Positions 54,601 through 63,599 of a stretch of DNA of 64,000 bases are shown here, one piece after another (within the stretch, counting starts at the first letter, position 1; each line of letters begins with the position of its first letter). Under the pieces are notes generated by a model, which saw only the letters and a list, made by a program, of their open reading frames with translations, did no database searches and was not told where the DNA came from. The stretch covers positions 1,302,001 to 1,366,000 of the forward strand of contig NC_087073.1 in assembly GCF_026151205.1 (NCBI RefSeq). The letters run 5' to 3'. Made by a program: the position numbers and the translations under genes. This DNA is from Bolinopsis microptera. Lineage: Eukaryota; Ctenophora; Tentaculata; Lobata; Bolinopsidae.

Positions 54601-55332
54601 CTGGTTACTAGGCTACTGGTTATTAGGTTACTGGTTACTAGGTTACTAGGCTACTGGTTACTAGGCTACTGGTTACTAGGTTACTAGGCTACTGGTTACT
54701 AGGTTATTAGGCTACTGGTTACTAGGTTACTGGTTACTAGGCTACTGGTTACTAGGCTACTGGTTACTAGGTTACACTTACATCCAGCTACTGGTTACTA
54801 GGCTACTGGTTACTAAGCTAATGGTTACTATGTTACTGGTTACTAGGCTACTGGTTATTAGGTTACTAGGCTACTGGTTACTAGGTTACTAGGCTACTGG
54901 TTACTAGGTTACTAGTCTACTGGTTACTAGGTTACTAGGCTACTGGTTATTAGGGTACTAGGCTACTGGTTACTAGGTTACTAGGCTACTGGTTACTAGG
55001 TTACTAGTCTACTGGTTACTAGGTTACTAGGCTACTGGTTACTGGGCTACTGGTTACTAGGCTACTGGTTAGTGGTTACTAGGTTACACTTACCTCCAGC
55101 TACTGGTTACTAGGCTACTGGTTACTAAGCTACTGGTTACTAAGCTACTGGTTACTAGGCTACTGGTTACTAGGCTACACTTACCTTGTCCTTCAGAAAA
55201 ACTTTGCTCAAAAGCGGCCTTCTCCTCATCCGATAAATCGCTCACATTAGTTGTGTCGGCAGTAAGGCAGTTAGGGCACTGAAGACCGTAACCAACAGTG
55301 AATATTCCGAGTAAAAGAAGTAGAGAGTTCAT
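45697..55332 (-). CDS. Ly6/uPAR-like GPI-anchored surface protein
   Basis: Four minus-strand exons: 55,185-55,332, 48,997-49,072, 46,035-46,278 and 45,697-45,840. GT-AG borders and phases fit and give 203 residues. The N-terminus, MNSLLLLLGIFTVGYG, is a signal peptide followed by LQCPNC, the usual start of Ly6/uPAR domains. Exon 2 adds DCKTPEMVTCEDSNMECATV and exon 3 adds KQCVPHSITCSD and HCEFLITNNSS. A run of TD dipeptides follows, then ESDAV and a hydrophobic C-terminus (SLAAALPLLVLLL), a typical GPI-attachment signal. The last exon can be entered at CAAG before TTTGAG to keep the frame; TTTCAG eleven bases upstream is an alternative that would change the frame. The canonical final Cys-Asn is not seen. 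No orthologue named. The gene is stretched by intronic minisatellites. Confidence 0.82.
45765..45833 (-). repeat. (GTGTCA)n coding microsatellite, TD repeat
   Basis: About eleven hexanucleotide units encode Thr-Asp repeats just before the GPI-attachment region of the Ly6-like protein. The units are in frame, so length changes would alter only the spacer between domain and membrane. Confidence 0.95.
46448..46640. repeat. 16-bp minisatellite (CCCCTTTACTATTTAC)
   Basis: About 12 units alternating CCCC and CCAC, degrading towards the right end. It lies in intron 2 of the Ly6-like gene. Confidence 0.92.
47118..47398. repeat. 23-bp minisatellite with higher-order unit
   Basis: Units contain GGGACCGTGACCCAGG and CCCTTTC or CCCTTTTG. 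A larger block including GGAACTCATACCTAGGCCACG, split as GGAACTCATACC and TAGGCCACGTGACCC, is repeated once. The contained CACGTGACC motifs resemble E-boxes by chance of the unit. Confidence 0.9.
47496..47675 (+). pseudogene. hAT-transposase-like N-terminal fragment
   Basis: A 59-codon frame begins MDRFLKKRTATDNDPSSSSS and continues HKKQKIP, the style of hAT-family and zinc-finger-MYM-like transposase N-termini. The frame stops at TAA and later parts (such as a WHEATYCWEER-like reading near 47,900) are out of frame. It is a weak call based on composition and the MDRFLK start. Confidence 0.4.
47786..48744. other. Ly6-like intron 2, unclassified
   Basis: No exon recognised. The sequence may continue the decayed transposase of the preceding entry. 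A plus-strand 106-codon frame at 48,238-48,558 has no domain I can name. Confidence 0.35.
48745..48985. repeat. TACTGGTTACTAGGT minisatellite, Ly6-like intron 2
   Basis: Irregular 14-15-base units of GGTTACTAGG type run up to within about 10 bases of the donor of exon 2 of the Ly6-like gene. The same unit family occupies intron 1 next to the exon 1 donor (54,375-55,180). Confidence 0.88.
49087..53992. repeat. 23-bp minisatellite, about 210 copies
   Basis: Unit of 23 bp, CAGACACATTACAGAAC plus CCCCTC, with frequent 22- and 24-base variants. It begins about 15 bases from the exon 2 acceptor of the Ly6-like gene and fills most of intron 1. Rare variants recur at fixed distances: long C runs at about 51,330 and 52,925, GAATCCCC at about 51,150 and 52,743, and CCCATTCAG at about 51,506 and 53,107, showing a ~1.6-kb higher-order duplication. 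Shorter block copies, marked by GAACTCCC, occur at about 49,988, 50,376, 51,762 and 52,149. Confidence 0.96.
53996..54368. mobile_element. hAT-like element end, truncated
   Basis: CAGTGGCGTAACTTTGCC directly follows the minisatellite and looks like a hAT-type 5' terminus, with GGCGCCCC-rich sequence after it. No matching right terminus or target duplication is found before the next array, so the copy appears truncated. Confidence 0.5.
54375..55180. repeat. GGTTACTAGG-type minisatellite, Ly6-like intron 1
   Basis: Units of about 15 bases (TAGGCTACTGGTTAC) with many variants. At 54,368, 54,775 and 55,086 the array contains ACTTACCTCCAGCT or ACTTACATCCAGCT; on the minus strand these give GTAAGTGT, an exact copy of the donor core of exon 1 (at 55,177-55,184). 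The array thus contains three extra donor-like sites. Confidence 0.92.
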
Positions 55333-55716
55333 CTTACCTTGGTGTCTTGGATCAGCTATTGGGGGTAATGTGTTTAAAACTTGAATGGCAATTAAACTTT
55401 GCAAAACCTTAGCTATTTATATACACTAACAAATTGCCATCCAAACAGCTAATTTCCTGCTCAAATTGACCACACTATAATTGGATAGTGTAATGATAAT
55501 CCACTGCAATGTAGAAACTTGTTACGTCGTACAAGAGATTTGTACATGCTAGACTCTAGAGGCATGTATCAGACAAATCTGCTTAGCTTCTTCACTATAG
55601 AAACAGTAATATGCAAGCTTGATGTGCACGTTTCTTTACCAGGTAACTATGGCAACTTTGCTGGAAGTTTAACAAACTAATTTTTATCACACCATTGAAC
55701 CTGTGATATCTACCAT
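55333..55716. other. 5' flank of the Ly6-like gene
   Basis: No further exon is recognised. An upstream in-frame ATG would extend the protein by 24 residues, but the signal peptide starts at the chosen Met. A TATTTATATAC element lies near 55,414-55,425 on the plus strand, about 85 bases upstream of the ATG, and could act as a TATA-like site. Confidence 0.35.
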
Positions 55717-56025
55717 TTAGTATATTATGATAGTCTTGAAGCACTCGATGATCTCCATCAAAGTGCTCATCTGCCTACTCTGCCGTCGAACGAGGTCTAC
55801 TGCTTGCTTAAGCCAGAGTGACAGAGTCCTTTTATAAACAGACGGAGCCATGAATATTTCGTAGTTCATATCTCCACAAATGTCATGGTCGACGTCGTCT
55901 ATTTTCAGTTCTTTTCCCATCGCAGTGAACCACTTATAAACACAGCCCTCTACATCTTCCTATTATTCATAATTGAAATCCTTGATTTTCTCCTGAGATC
56001 GGGTCAAATTTAAATCATCCTCCAT
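55717..56025 (-). pseudogene. Unrecognised small gene, broken (copy A)
   Basis: A minus-strand reading starts MEDDLNLTRSQEKIKDF and, after two adjacent stop codons (around 55,965), continues in frame as CVYKWFTAMGKELK and DDVDHDICGDMNYEIF to a stop at 55,717. The reading is acidic at the start and helix-rich later (LSLWLKQAVDLVRRQSRQ). I do not recognise a family. A duplicate at 58,443-58,601 lacks these stops but has another, so the gene was probably intact before duplication or the two copies decayed separately. Confidence 0.6.
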
Positions 56026-57885
56026 AGCGTACTTGTATAGTACTTGTATAGATAAGATGTAAGAGAGCTCGATAATCGCAACGTAAGTTACACTGACTAC
56101 ACGAATCTTACTAATTTTTATCACACGAAATGAACTAATTAAATATAACAACGCTGGACCCTTTCTAGTCCAACTGCACAATGAGGATCGCAAACATCGT
56201 TGCTCCCACGACCTCCAGCTGGTGTAAAATTACAGCCTAATGAAACTAAACACTATCTGCACTTACCAAACTGCAGCTGGAGTGAGAAAATGTTGGCAAA
56301 CAAGTAATATAAAAATATAAGCAGTGTGCTGGAGTTTTGTCAGCGCCTGCAATTAAACGGATGGATTGATTCCATCAGAAGAGAGTTTATTTGATCAAGC
56401 ATGAGACACCACTATGCAGACTTCCTAAGAAATATGTTAGAATCTTTCAGGCATTTTTCTACGGAACCATGAGTGCTGTCAGGGTTAATGGTGAAATTTC
56501 TGATTGGTTCTCTGTCCATTCAGGCACTGGACAGGCTGATATCCAAGACCCTCCTGTATTTAATTTTTGTCTGAACTTTGGAATCTTCTTGGCCGAGGTT
56601 CACAAGGCAATCAGACATGGTGCTGTACTGCAAAAGAAACTGAGGGGTGCAGATGAAAAAGTTACCATGGATAGTGACTACGCTGATGATCTGGCAGTGG
56701 TGAACAATACTGAAGAAGGGTTGCAAGAGTCCACTGATCTTATCGCTTATTACGCACAGCAGCAGCATGTGCAGACACCACGGTTACACCTCTTACGCTG
56801 GGTTAAAGATCAACGATAAAAATCCACAATGCATGGCGATCAGCAAGTGTGCGTCCCAGTGACCTTACACCGAAAGAGTAAAGCTAACAGTGGAGGGAGA
56901 ACCTGTTGAACAGGTCAGTAACTTTGTCTATCTTGGTGCCAACATCAGTGGGGATGGTACCATTGACCGAGATCTTGACATCAGGATCCAGCGTGCTAAT
57001 GGTGCGTTCCGTAAGCTTTGGAAGATATGGAACAGTAGAACTATAAGAACACCCACCAAGATCCGTATCTACAAGGCTGCTGTTAGAAGAAGCAGTTGAA
57101 ACGGTTCGAGGTCTTCCATCTGACCTCCCTGAGAAGAATCCTGGAGATAAAGTGGTTCTTCCATGTCTCCAATGAAGAAGTTCTCAGGCGTGCTGGAATT
57201 AAGTCTATTGAAACTTTCATCGGTTCGGCTAGACTAAAGTGGTACGGACACATGGTCAGAATGCCAGTGACACGGTTTCCCAAGTTTTCACTGGATTGGA
57301 AACCAAACTAAGGAAAGAGACTGAGAGGACGACCCCACAAAGGCTGGGTGGCCTGCGTACTCGAGGATGCAGCAGACTTTACAGGTGTCGATAACATCAG
57401 CAGAGACGCAGTAAAACAGTTAGCTATAAAAACGAGTGGAATGGAGGAACTGGAACATATGCCACACCGTAGAACTAGACAAGATGTGTCTGTGATGCAG
57501 GCCACCTGAACGACTAGGGGGAGACTTCTCCATGTAGCATGTAGCAGGTGTACGTTAATTCATAGGTCACGTGACATTTTTACCAATGCGCGTCGTAATA
57601 GTTAATCACGTGATACGCTTCATCAAAACACGTGACAGTGCGCGGATGAAATTATCATGGAACAAATCTTGTCGAGCCTAATTAGCGGGCGGAATTCTAT
57701 AATAAAACTGTATCGGGTGATTAAGCGGGAAAAACTAACAGCGGGAGCCGGGATTATCAGAATCTATTCCGCCCGTCCGGCTGATTACCTTAAGAACGAC
57801 AAATTTAGTCTACGATGCTCTTAGTCAAACTTTTGACTGAAATTGTTGTTAACCAAATTACATGAGACTTAAATTTTTCGGCGAC
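55872..57885. repeat. Segmental duplication, copy A
   Basis: The sequence from the broken small gene through the RTE-like element and its CACGTGA-rich 3' flank is repeated at 58,443-62,350 in the same orientation. Identity is high in most parts, for example ACCCTTTCTAGTCCAACTGC and GCACAATGAGGATCGC. Copy B is longer because of two insertions. Confidence 0.9.
56345..57510 (+). pseudogene. RTE-like non-LTR RT, broken (copy A)
   Basis: Readings in order: IDSIRREF, then KYVRIFQAFFYGTMSAVRVNG; the motif-B region HSGTGQADIQDPPVFNF; the catalytic motif DYADDLAVV; then EGEPVEQVSNFVYLGANISG, SRTIRTPTKIRIYKAAV, RLKWYGHMVRMP and the end HRRTRQDVSVMQAT. These fit RTE-type ORF2 proteins. The N-terminal endonuclease and motif A are missing. 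The frame is broken, e.g. near 56,400, 56,800 and 57,085, where copy B retains extra codons (ITILLYGAEVWN) deleted here. Plus-strand. Confidence 0.8.
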
Positions 57886-58442
57886 TTATTTTAAATCAGA
57901 CCAAAATTTCAGTAGAGCAAATTGAAATATGACATGACTATATTATTAAGTTTGGGCGAATTTCTATGTGCCAAATTTGAGATATCACTTCAAACACAAG
58001 AAAATAGTGCTGTCGGACAGATGTCGTGTTACAACAAAACTACAGGGGGGGGAGGGCAAACGTTGGGTCTTATGACTTTTACCACCACCGTGTTTTATAT
58101 TTGAGAGTTGTTGCTTTGCAGATGGCATACTGTACCTACTTGTTCGAGGATTCCGTCACCGCAAAATTTGAAAATTCGATTTTTTGGGGCCACACCAAAT
58201 TAACATTGAATTGCTTATACTCGTGTTTGTGAACATGTTAGAGACTCCGTTGTAACATATTGCAATAGGTCATTTTTTATAATCCGGAATATAATCTGAA
58301 AAGATGGTGCGAAACGGATTTAAAATGACGAAGTAATTTGTTTATCTCGTTAGCAAAATTGATTGGGGACTCAATTATAACCCAATTACGACACTGTAAT
58401 TGGGCTCTCTGCACGATTCCCATAATGCGGATCTAGCCTCAA
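57511..58442. other. Spacer between duplicate copies
   Basis: The first part, to about 57,885, belongs to the duplication and contains three CACGTGA motifs within about 65 bases. The remainder is AT-rich single-copy sequence with no gene. Confidence 0.45.
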
Positions 58443-58601
58443 CCCACAAATGTCATGGTCGACGTCGTCCATTTTCAGTTCTTTTCCCATCGCAGTGAAT
58501 CACTTATAAACACAGCCCTCTACATCTTCCTGTTCTTCATAATTGAAATCCTTGATTTTCTCCTGAGCTTGAGATCGGGTCAAATTTAAATCATCCTCCA
58601 T
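58443..58601 (-). pseudogene. Unrecognised small gene, broken and truncated (copy B)
   Basis: Duplicate of the minus-strand reading at 55,717-56,025. The segment FNYEEQEDVEGCVYK is open here, unlike copy A, but TGA then replaces the Trp codon that copy A keeps (near 58,499). The duplicate ends at 58,443, so the C-terminal half is absent. Confidence 0.6.
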
Positions 58602-58696
58602 AGCGTACTTGTATAGTACTTGTATAGATAAGATGTAAGAGAGCTCGATAATTGCAACGTAAGTTACACTGACTACACGAATCTTACTAATTTTTT

Positions 58697-60112
58697 CTCT
58701 AATCTTGCCGAAGGCAAAAAGATCGTAGGGAATAAGTAATCGGGTTTGGATATACGAGGTGGCCCGATGGACCTACGATGACGACAAAAGTCTGCTCCTT
58801 TGCAATATAGACCACTCCCCTATAATTATGTGTATAAAAGGAACCTATTTTGCGCGCGCGACGCCAGTTATGTGTTATAAATTAATTACAGGCATAGCAA
58901 CCAGTTTTAGGTGCTTGACGACTGTTACACAAGTTTCCATTATCGGGTTACTATACAATTTACTCTAATTCATTTATATAATATAGCATATTAGTCATCT
59001 GAGCGGATCAATCATCAATATAATTATAAGTGTTATTTTGTTGATCCAGCTGACTGACGCCGAGTAGGGTATTTTGGCCGTTCAAACTTAAGACTTTTAA
59101 GAATTAAAGCAGCCGTATTGATCCTCCAAGTCCAAACCTACAACTTTCAAGGGCTAGAATTAGCTGTATTTTGGCCGTTTTAAAATACAACTTATACTGT
59201 TTTACTTCATGATTGGGCTGTAATTCAAAAGCCAATTTGACAAGAAGTGGGGCTCACGGTCTCACTTAACATCAGTTAAGAGCGACCATGTCTTGCGACC
59301 AGACAGCATTAATGCAAGGATATGATCCGAGTACGAAATATCCTTGTGTTTGGCATGTAGTAGCCCTAATTGGTTACTTCGTACCCAGGAAAAGTTACTG
59401 GCTGGTGGTGGTACTAGAGTTGGTTTAATTTAAACAGACGGCTCGACCTCGCGCGCGACATTAAGCATGATTTGCACGCGTGGCGCATTCCAATGTTCAA
59501 GCAGCTACCACGTGACACAATTCAGCCAATCAGAGTACAGGAATCCGCAGAGTTAAACTTGCAAACTTTTGATCGGCCCAAAATGGGACTTTTCTGGAGA
59601 TTTTGAGATAACTCAACAACTACGTTGTCTTAAATTTTCCTCATTCAAGAAGCAACTAAGATCAAAATTGCGGTATGCTTTTAAAGAATTCAATACAGTA
59701 TAGTCGCTGGTGCTGTAGATGTGTCGAGTAAGCACCAAAATGTATTAGTTTATGTTAGATACAAATAATAACTAAGATGAGACAGAATATTTTATTACAG
59801 TCAATAAAGTTGGCATACGATGCAGTAATATGACGTGACATGATCATACGCATCGTTAACACGAAACAAAACCGCGCAACATATGAAATGATCTACAACC
59901 AAACCAAAATCCAAATACAGATCGACGGCGACACCTCAGATGTGCGCAGAATTTTCAAGTTCTGCACGCCTAATTAATATAATGAAAACGATTATAACGT
60001 GCGCCAAAGTCCAAACACCAATCTGGGATACAATAAAGTGGAACAATTACATTGTAGGACTAGGCAGTAGGGAAATTTGATCGTGCGTGGTGTTACCGCG
60101 GCGAAATTCTTG
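58697..60112. mobile_element. Insertion of ~1.4 kb in copy B
   Basis: Comparison with copy A shows contiguous ACTAATTTTTATCACACG there, whereas in copy B this is split by about 1416 bases starting TCTCTAATCTTGCC and ending AAATTCTTGTT. I see neither clear terminal inverted repeats nor a target duplication, nor a coding domain; deletion from copy A is an alternative. Confidence 0.5.
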
Positions 60113-60345
60113 TTATCACACGAAATAAAAAAATTCGATATAACATCGCTGGACCCTTTCTAGTCCAACTGCACAATGAGGATCGCAAACATCGTTGCTC
60201 CCACGACCTCCAGCTGGTGTAAAATTACAGCCTAATGAAACTAAACACTATCTGCACTTACCAAACTGCAGCTGGAGTGAGAAAATGTTGGCAAACAAAT
60301 AATATAAGTAGTGTGCTGGAGTTTTGTCAGCGCCTGCAATTAAAC

Positions 60346-61276
60346 GGATGGATTGATTCCATCAGAAGAGAGTTTATTTGATCAAGCATGAGACACCACT
60401 ATGGACTTCCTGAGAAATATGTTAGAATCTTTCAGGCATTTTTCTACGGAACCATGAGTGCTGTCAGGGTTAATGGTGAAATTTCTGATTGGTTCTCTGT
60501 CCATTCAGGCACTGGACAGGCTGATATCCAAGACCCTCCTGTATTTAATTTTTGTCTGAACTTTGGAATCTTCTTGGCCGAGGTTCACAAGGCAATCAGA
60601 CATGGTGCTGTACTGCAAAAGAAACTGAGGGGTGCAGATGAAAAAGTTACCATGGATAGTGACTACGCTGCAATGATCTGGCAGTGGTGGACAATACTGA
60701 AGAAGGGTTGCAAGAGTCCACTGATCTTATCGCTTATTACGCACAGCAGCAGCATGTGCAGACACCACGGTTACACCTCTTACGCTGGGTTAAAGATCAA
60801 TGCTAAAAATACACAATGCATGGCGATCAGCAAGTGTACGTCCCAGTGACCTTACACCGAAAGAGTAAAGCTAACAGTGGAGGGAGAACCTGTTGAACAG
60901 GTCAGTAACTTTGTCTATCTTGGTGCCAACATCAGTGGGGATGGTACCATTGACCGAGATCTTGACATCAGGATCCAGCGTGCTAATGGTGCGTTCCATC
61001 AGCTTTGGAACATATGGAACAGTAGAACTATAAGAACGCCCACCAAGATCCGTATCTACAAGGCTGCTGTTATTACTATTCTGTTATATGGAGCTGAAGT
61101 CTGGAACACAACAAAGAAGCAGATGAAACGGTTCGAGGTCTTCCATCTGACCTCCCTGAGAAGAATCTTGGAGATAAAGTAGTTCTTCCATGTCTCCAAT
61201 GTCTATTGAAACTTTCATCGGTTCGGCTAGACTAAGGTGGTACGGACATGTTGTCAGAATGCCAGAGACGCGGTTT
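60346..61276 (+). pseudogene. RTE-like non-LTR RT, broken (copy B)
   Basis: Duplicate of the element at 56,345-57,510. HHYGLPEKYVRIFQAFFYG is in frame here; the DYADD motif is destroyed by a two-base insertion near 60,670 (DYAAMIW). The palm and thumb part retains YLGANISGDG and AAVITILLYGAEVWN, lost in copy A. It stops at a TAG near 61,180. The C-terminal end (HRRTRQDVSVMQAT) continues after an insertion, at 61,903-61,986. Confidence 0.8.
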
Positions 61277-61277
61277 C

Positions 61278-61902
61278 CTTAAAGCATCAGTAATACCCGC
61301 TTTTTGGAAACCTTTTTTATCAAACTACCTCGGTCCTTTCAGTGTAAACTTTTACTAGCCATTCGGCGTTAAGTGGTTTTATCTTAGACAACTTTAGGTT
61401 AACCTTAACATCACGTGGAGCTTTCCCTGCACTTATCTGTTTCATTACCTCCCCTGAGTATATTATTATATGAACTATAACAATGTCGGACAATGTTCTT
61501 GGCAACACGATTTACCGTAATATTTAGAGGCTGAAATGTGAAACAAGTTTGTCATGTTGGCGGGGACTAACTCATGAACTATGTTGTTGAGTGCCATAAT
61601 TTCGTTGACTTTTTCCGTAAAGTGACCCTTGAAAACATCATATACTAGAAAATTGTCTGTGCCTCCGGCAGACCAACGAGAACCTCAGAACCTTTCCGTC
61701 GTTAACTTACGGCACAATAAAGTTCTCATAGTTGTCATATCTAGACAAAAAGTTCGAAATGGAAACATTTTAAAAAAATTCAACGGACTTTAACTTGGAC
61801 GGACATTAAATGAATGGACTTTATTTGAACGGACATTAAAATGAACGCTAGGGCCTCCAGCGTTCAAGTAATGTCCGTCCAAATTAGGTCCGATAAGGTA
61901 GC
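61278..61902. mobile_element. Insertion of ~0.62 kb ending in a long hairpin
   Basis: This sequence replaces about 137 bases of copy A. Near its right end, CGGACTTTAACTTGGACGG (from 61,784) pairs with CCGTCCAAATTAGGTCCG (to 61,892), and nested inside TGAACGCT pairs with AGCGTTCA. The left end shows no matching repeat. The terminal hairpin resembles that of some non-autonomous elements, but the family is unknown. Confidence 0.55.
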
Positions 61903-61986
61903 TATAAAACGAGTGGAATGGAGGAACTGGAACATATGCCACACCGTAGAACTAGACAAGATGTGTCTGTGATGCAGGCCACCTGA

Positions 61987-62482
61987 ACGACTAGGGGGAG
62001 ACTTCTCCATGTAGCATGTAGCAGGTGTACGTTAAGTCATAGATCACGTGACATTTTTACCAATGCGCGTCGTAATAGTTAATCACGTGATACACGTCAT
62101 CAAAACACGTGACAGTGCGCGGATGAAATTATCATGGAATATTAAAACAAAACAAATCTTGTTGAGCCAAATTAGCGGGGCGGAATTCTATAATAAAACT
62201 GTGCCGGGTGATTAAGCGGGGAAAAACTAACAGCAGGAGCCGGGATTATCAGAATCTATCCCGCCCGGCTGATTACCTTAACTTTAAGAACGACAAATTT
62301 AGTCTACCATAAATTTAGTCAAACTTTTGACTGAAATTGTTGAGACTTAAAAATAAAATTTTTAAACTATGTTTATGTAAACTACAAATAGAATAGTACA
62401 CAATCGGGCTGTTAAAGCCTGACACTGCTAGTGGAACATAACCCTTTAACAGCGAAGCAAATATATAATAATAATAATCACT
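61987..62482. other. 3' flank of copy B
   Basis: Duplicated sequence with CACGTGA motifs (to about 62,350), then a short single-copy stretch. No gene seen. Confidence 0.4.
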
Positions 62483-62692
62483 GCTTATCTTTTGATAATC
62501 TCACTGCTTATCTTTTGATAATCACTGCTTATCTTTTGATAATCACTGCTTATCTTTTGATAATCACTGCTTATCTTTTGATAATCACTGCTTATCTTTT
62601 GATAATCACTGCTTATCTTTTGATAATCACTGCTTATCTTTTGATAATTCACTGCTTATCTTTTGATAATTCACTGCTTATCTTTTGATAAT
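62483..62692. repeat. 21-bp minisatellite before LINE ORF1
   Basis: About ten units with 21-22-base spacing, AATCACTGCTTATCTTTTGA plus T. The array ends about 45 bases before the ORF1 start of the following retrotransposon, so it lies in or next to its 5' untranslated region. Confidence 0.93.
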
Positions 62693-62735
62693 TGCACCGC
62701 TACTGCGCTGCTAGCTTGTTGTGCTGATCTTTACG

Positions 62736-63599
62736 ATGGCAGATTTGGACTTGGAAAGTATCAATTACATGTGGAATGAGATGTTCACCTGGAGCAAAGA
62801 GACTCTGAAGAAATTTGGCAAGCCGTACGGAAAGTTAAAGGACATTGCGGACGCTAAGAACTTCAACAGACTGAATAAGCCGGAGATTGTCGATGTGTGT
62901 GGTCGATCTTTTGAGTATACGAACTATCTTATGGAGACCGTTGAAACGTATAAGAATGTGTTGACCAGACTTCAGGGTCAGTTAATTGAGAAGCAAGAGC
63001 AGGTTATCAGTGTTCAGGCCGAGCTATCAGCTTGCAAGACTGAGCAACTTGAAGCGATGAAGAAAACTGTGTCAAGTTCAGTTGCTGATTCAGTGAAAGC
63101 GGAGTTCCAATCTTACAGCTCTGTCGTTTAAAGTTGGCCAGCACAGTCTCCAGTAATCAGCCCGGAAGCATTGACGTCTGTAGTCAAGACTATTGTTGCA
63201 GAGGAGGACCGCAGCAGGAACCTTCTTATCTTCGGTCTGCCTGAGGAAAAAGAAGAGAAGCTCGAATCTCAAGTCAGTGAAGTTCTGGAAACTATTGGCA
63301 TAAAGCCAAAAGTAGAGGCTCAGAGAATAGGAAAAAAGAAAACGGTTGACTCAACGCGACCAGTTAAAGTTATCACCTCAAACTCGCTCATCGTTGATCA
63401 GATTCTGAGGAATGCCAGGAACCTGCGGCAGAGTGAGAAGTTTAAGACAGTTTTCTTGAGCCCTGATCGGTCTGTCGAACAGAGGAAGCTCCGGAAAGAT
63501 CTGGTACAGGACATGAAGAAGCGGGCACTTGCAGAACCGACCAAAAAATTTTACATAAAGGACGGGCAAATTTATTGTGCCGATGAGAGCAACGGTTGA
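62736..63599 (+). pseudogene. Non-LTR retrotransposon ORF1 with one nonsense codon
   Basis: The first part begins MADLDLESINYMWNEMF and contains a predicted coiled coil (YKNVLTRLQGQLIEKQEQVI). After an in-frame TAA at 63,129-63,131 the same frame continues to 63,599 and includes EEDRSRNLLIFGLPEEKEEK and FYIKDGQIYCADE, an RRM-like ORF1 domain of L1/L2/CR1-type elements. The two halves share one frame, so a single substitution or base-call error explains the break. ORF1 proteins bind element RNA. The ORF2 endonuclease would start beyond the window. Confidence 0.82.

Larger units (their letters stand above)
58443..62350. repeat. Segmental duplication, copy B
   Basis: Second copy of the 55,872-57,885 block. 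It consists of 58,443-58,696, 60,113-61,277 and 61,903-62,350, separated by non-homologous insertions of about 1.4 kb and 0.62 kb. At the second insertion about 137 bases present in copy A are missing. Confidence 0.88.
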
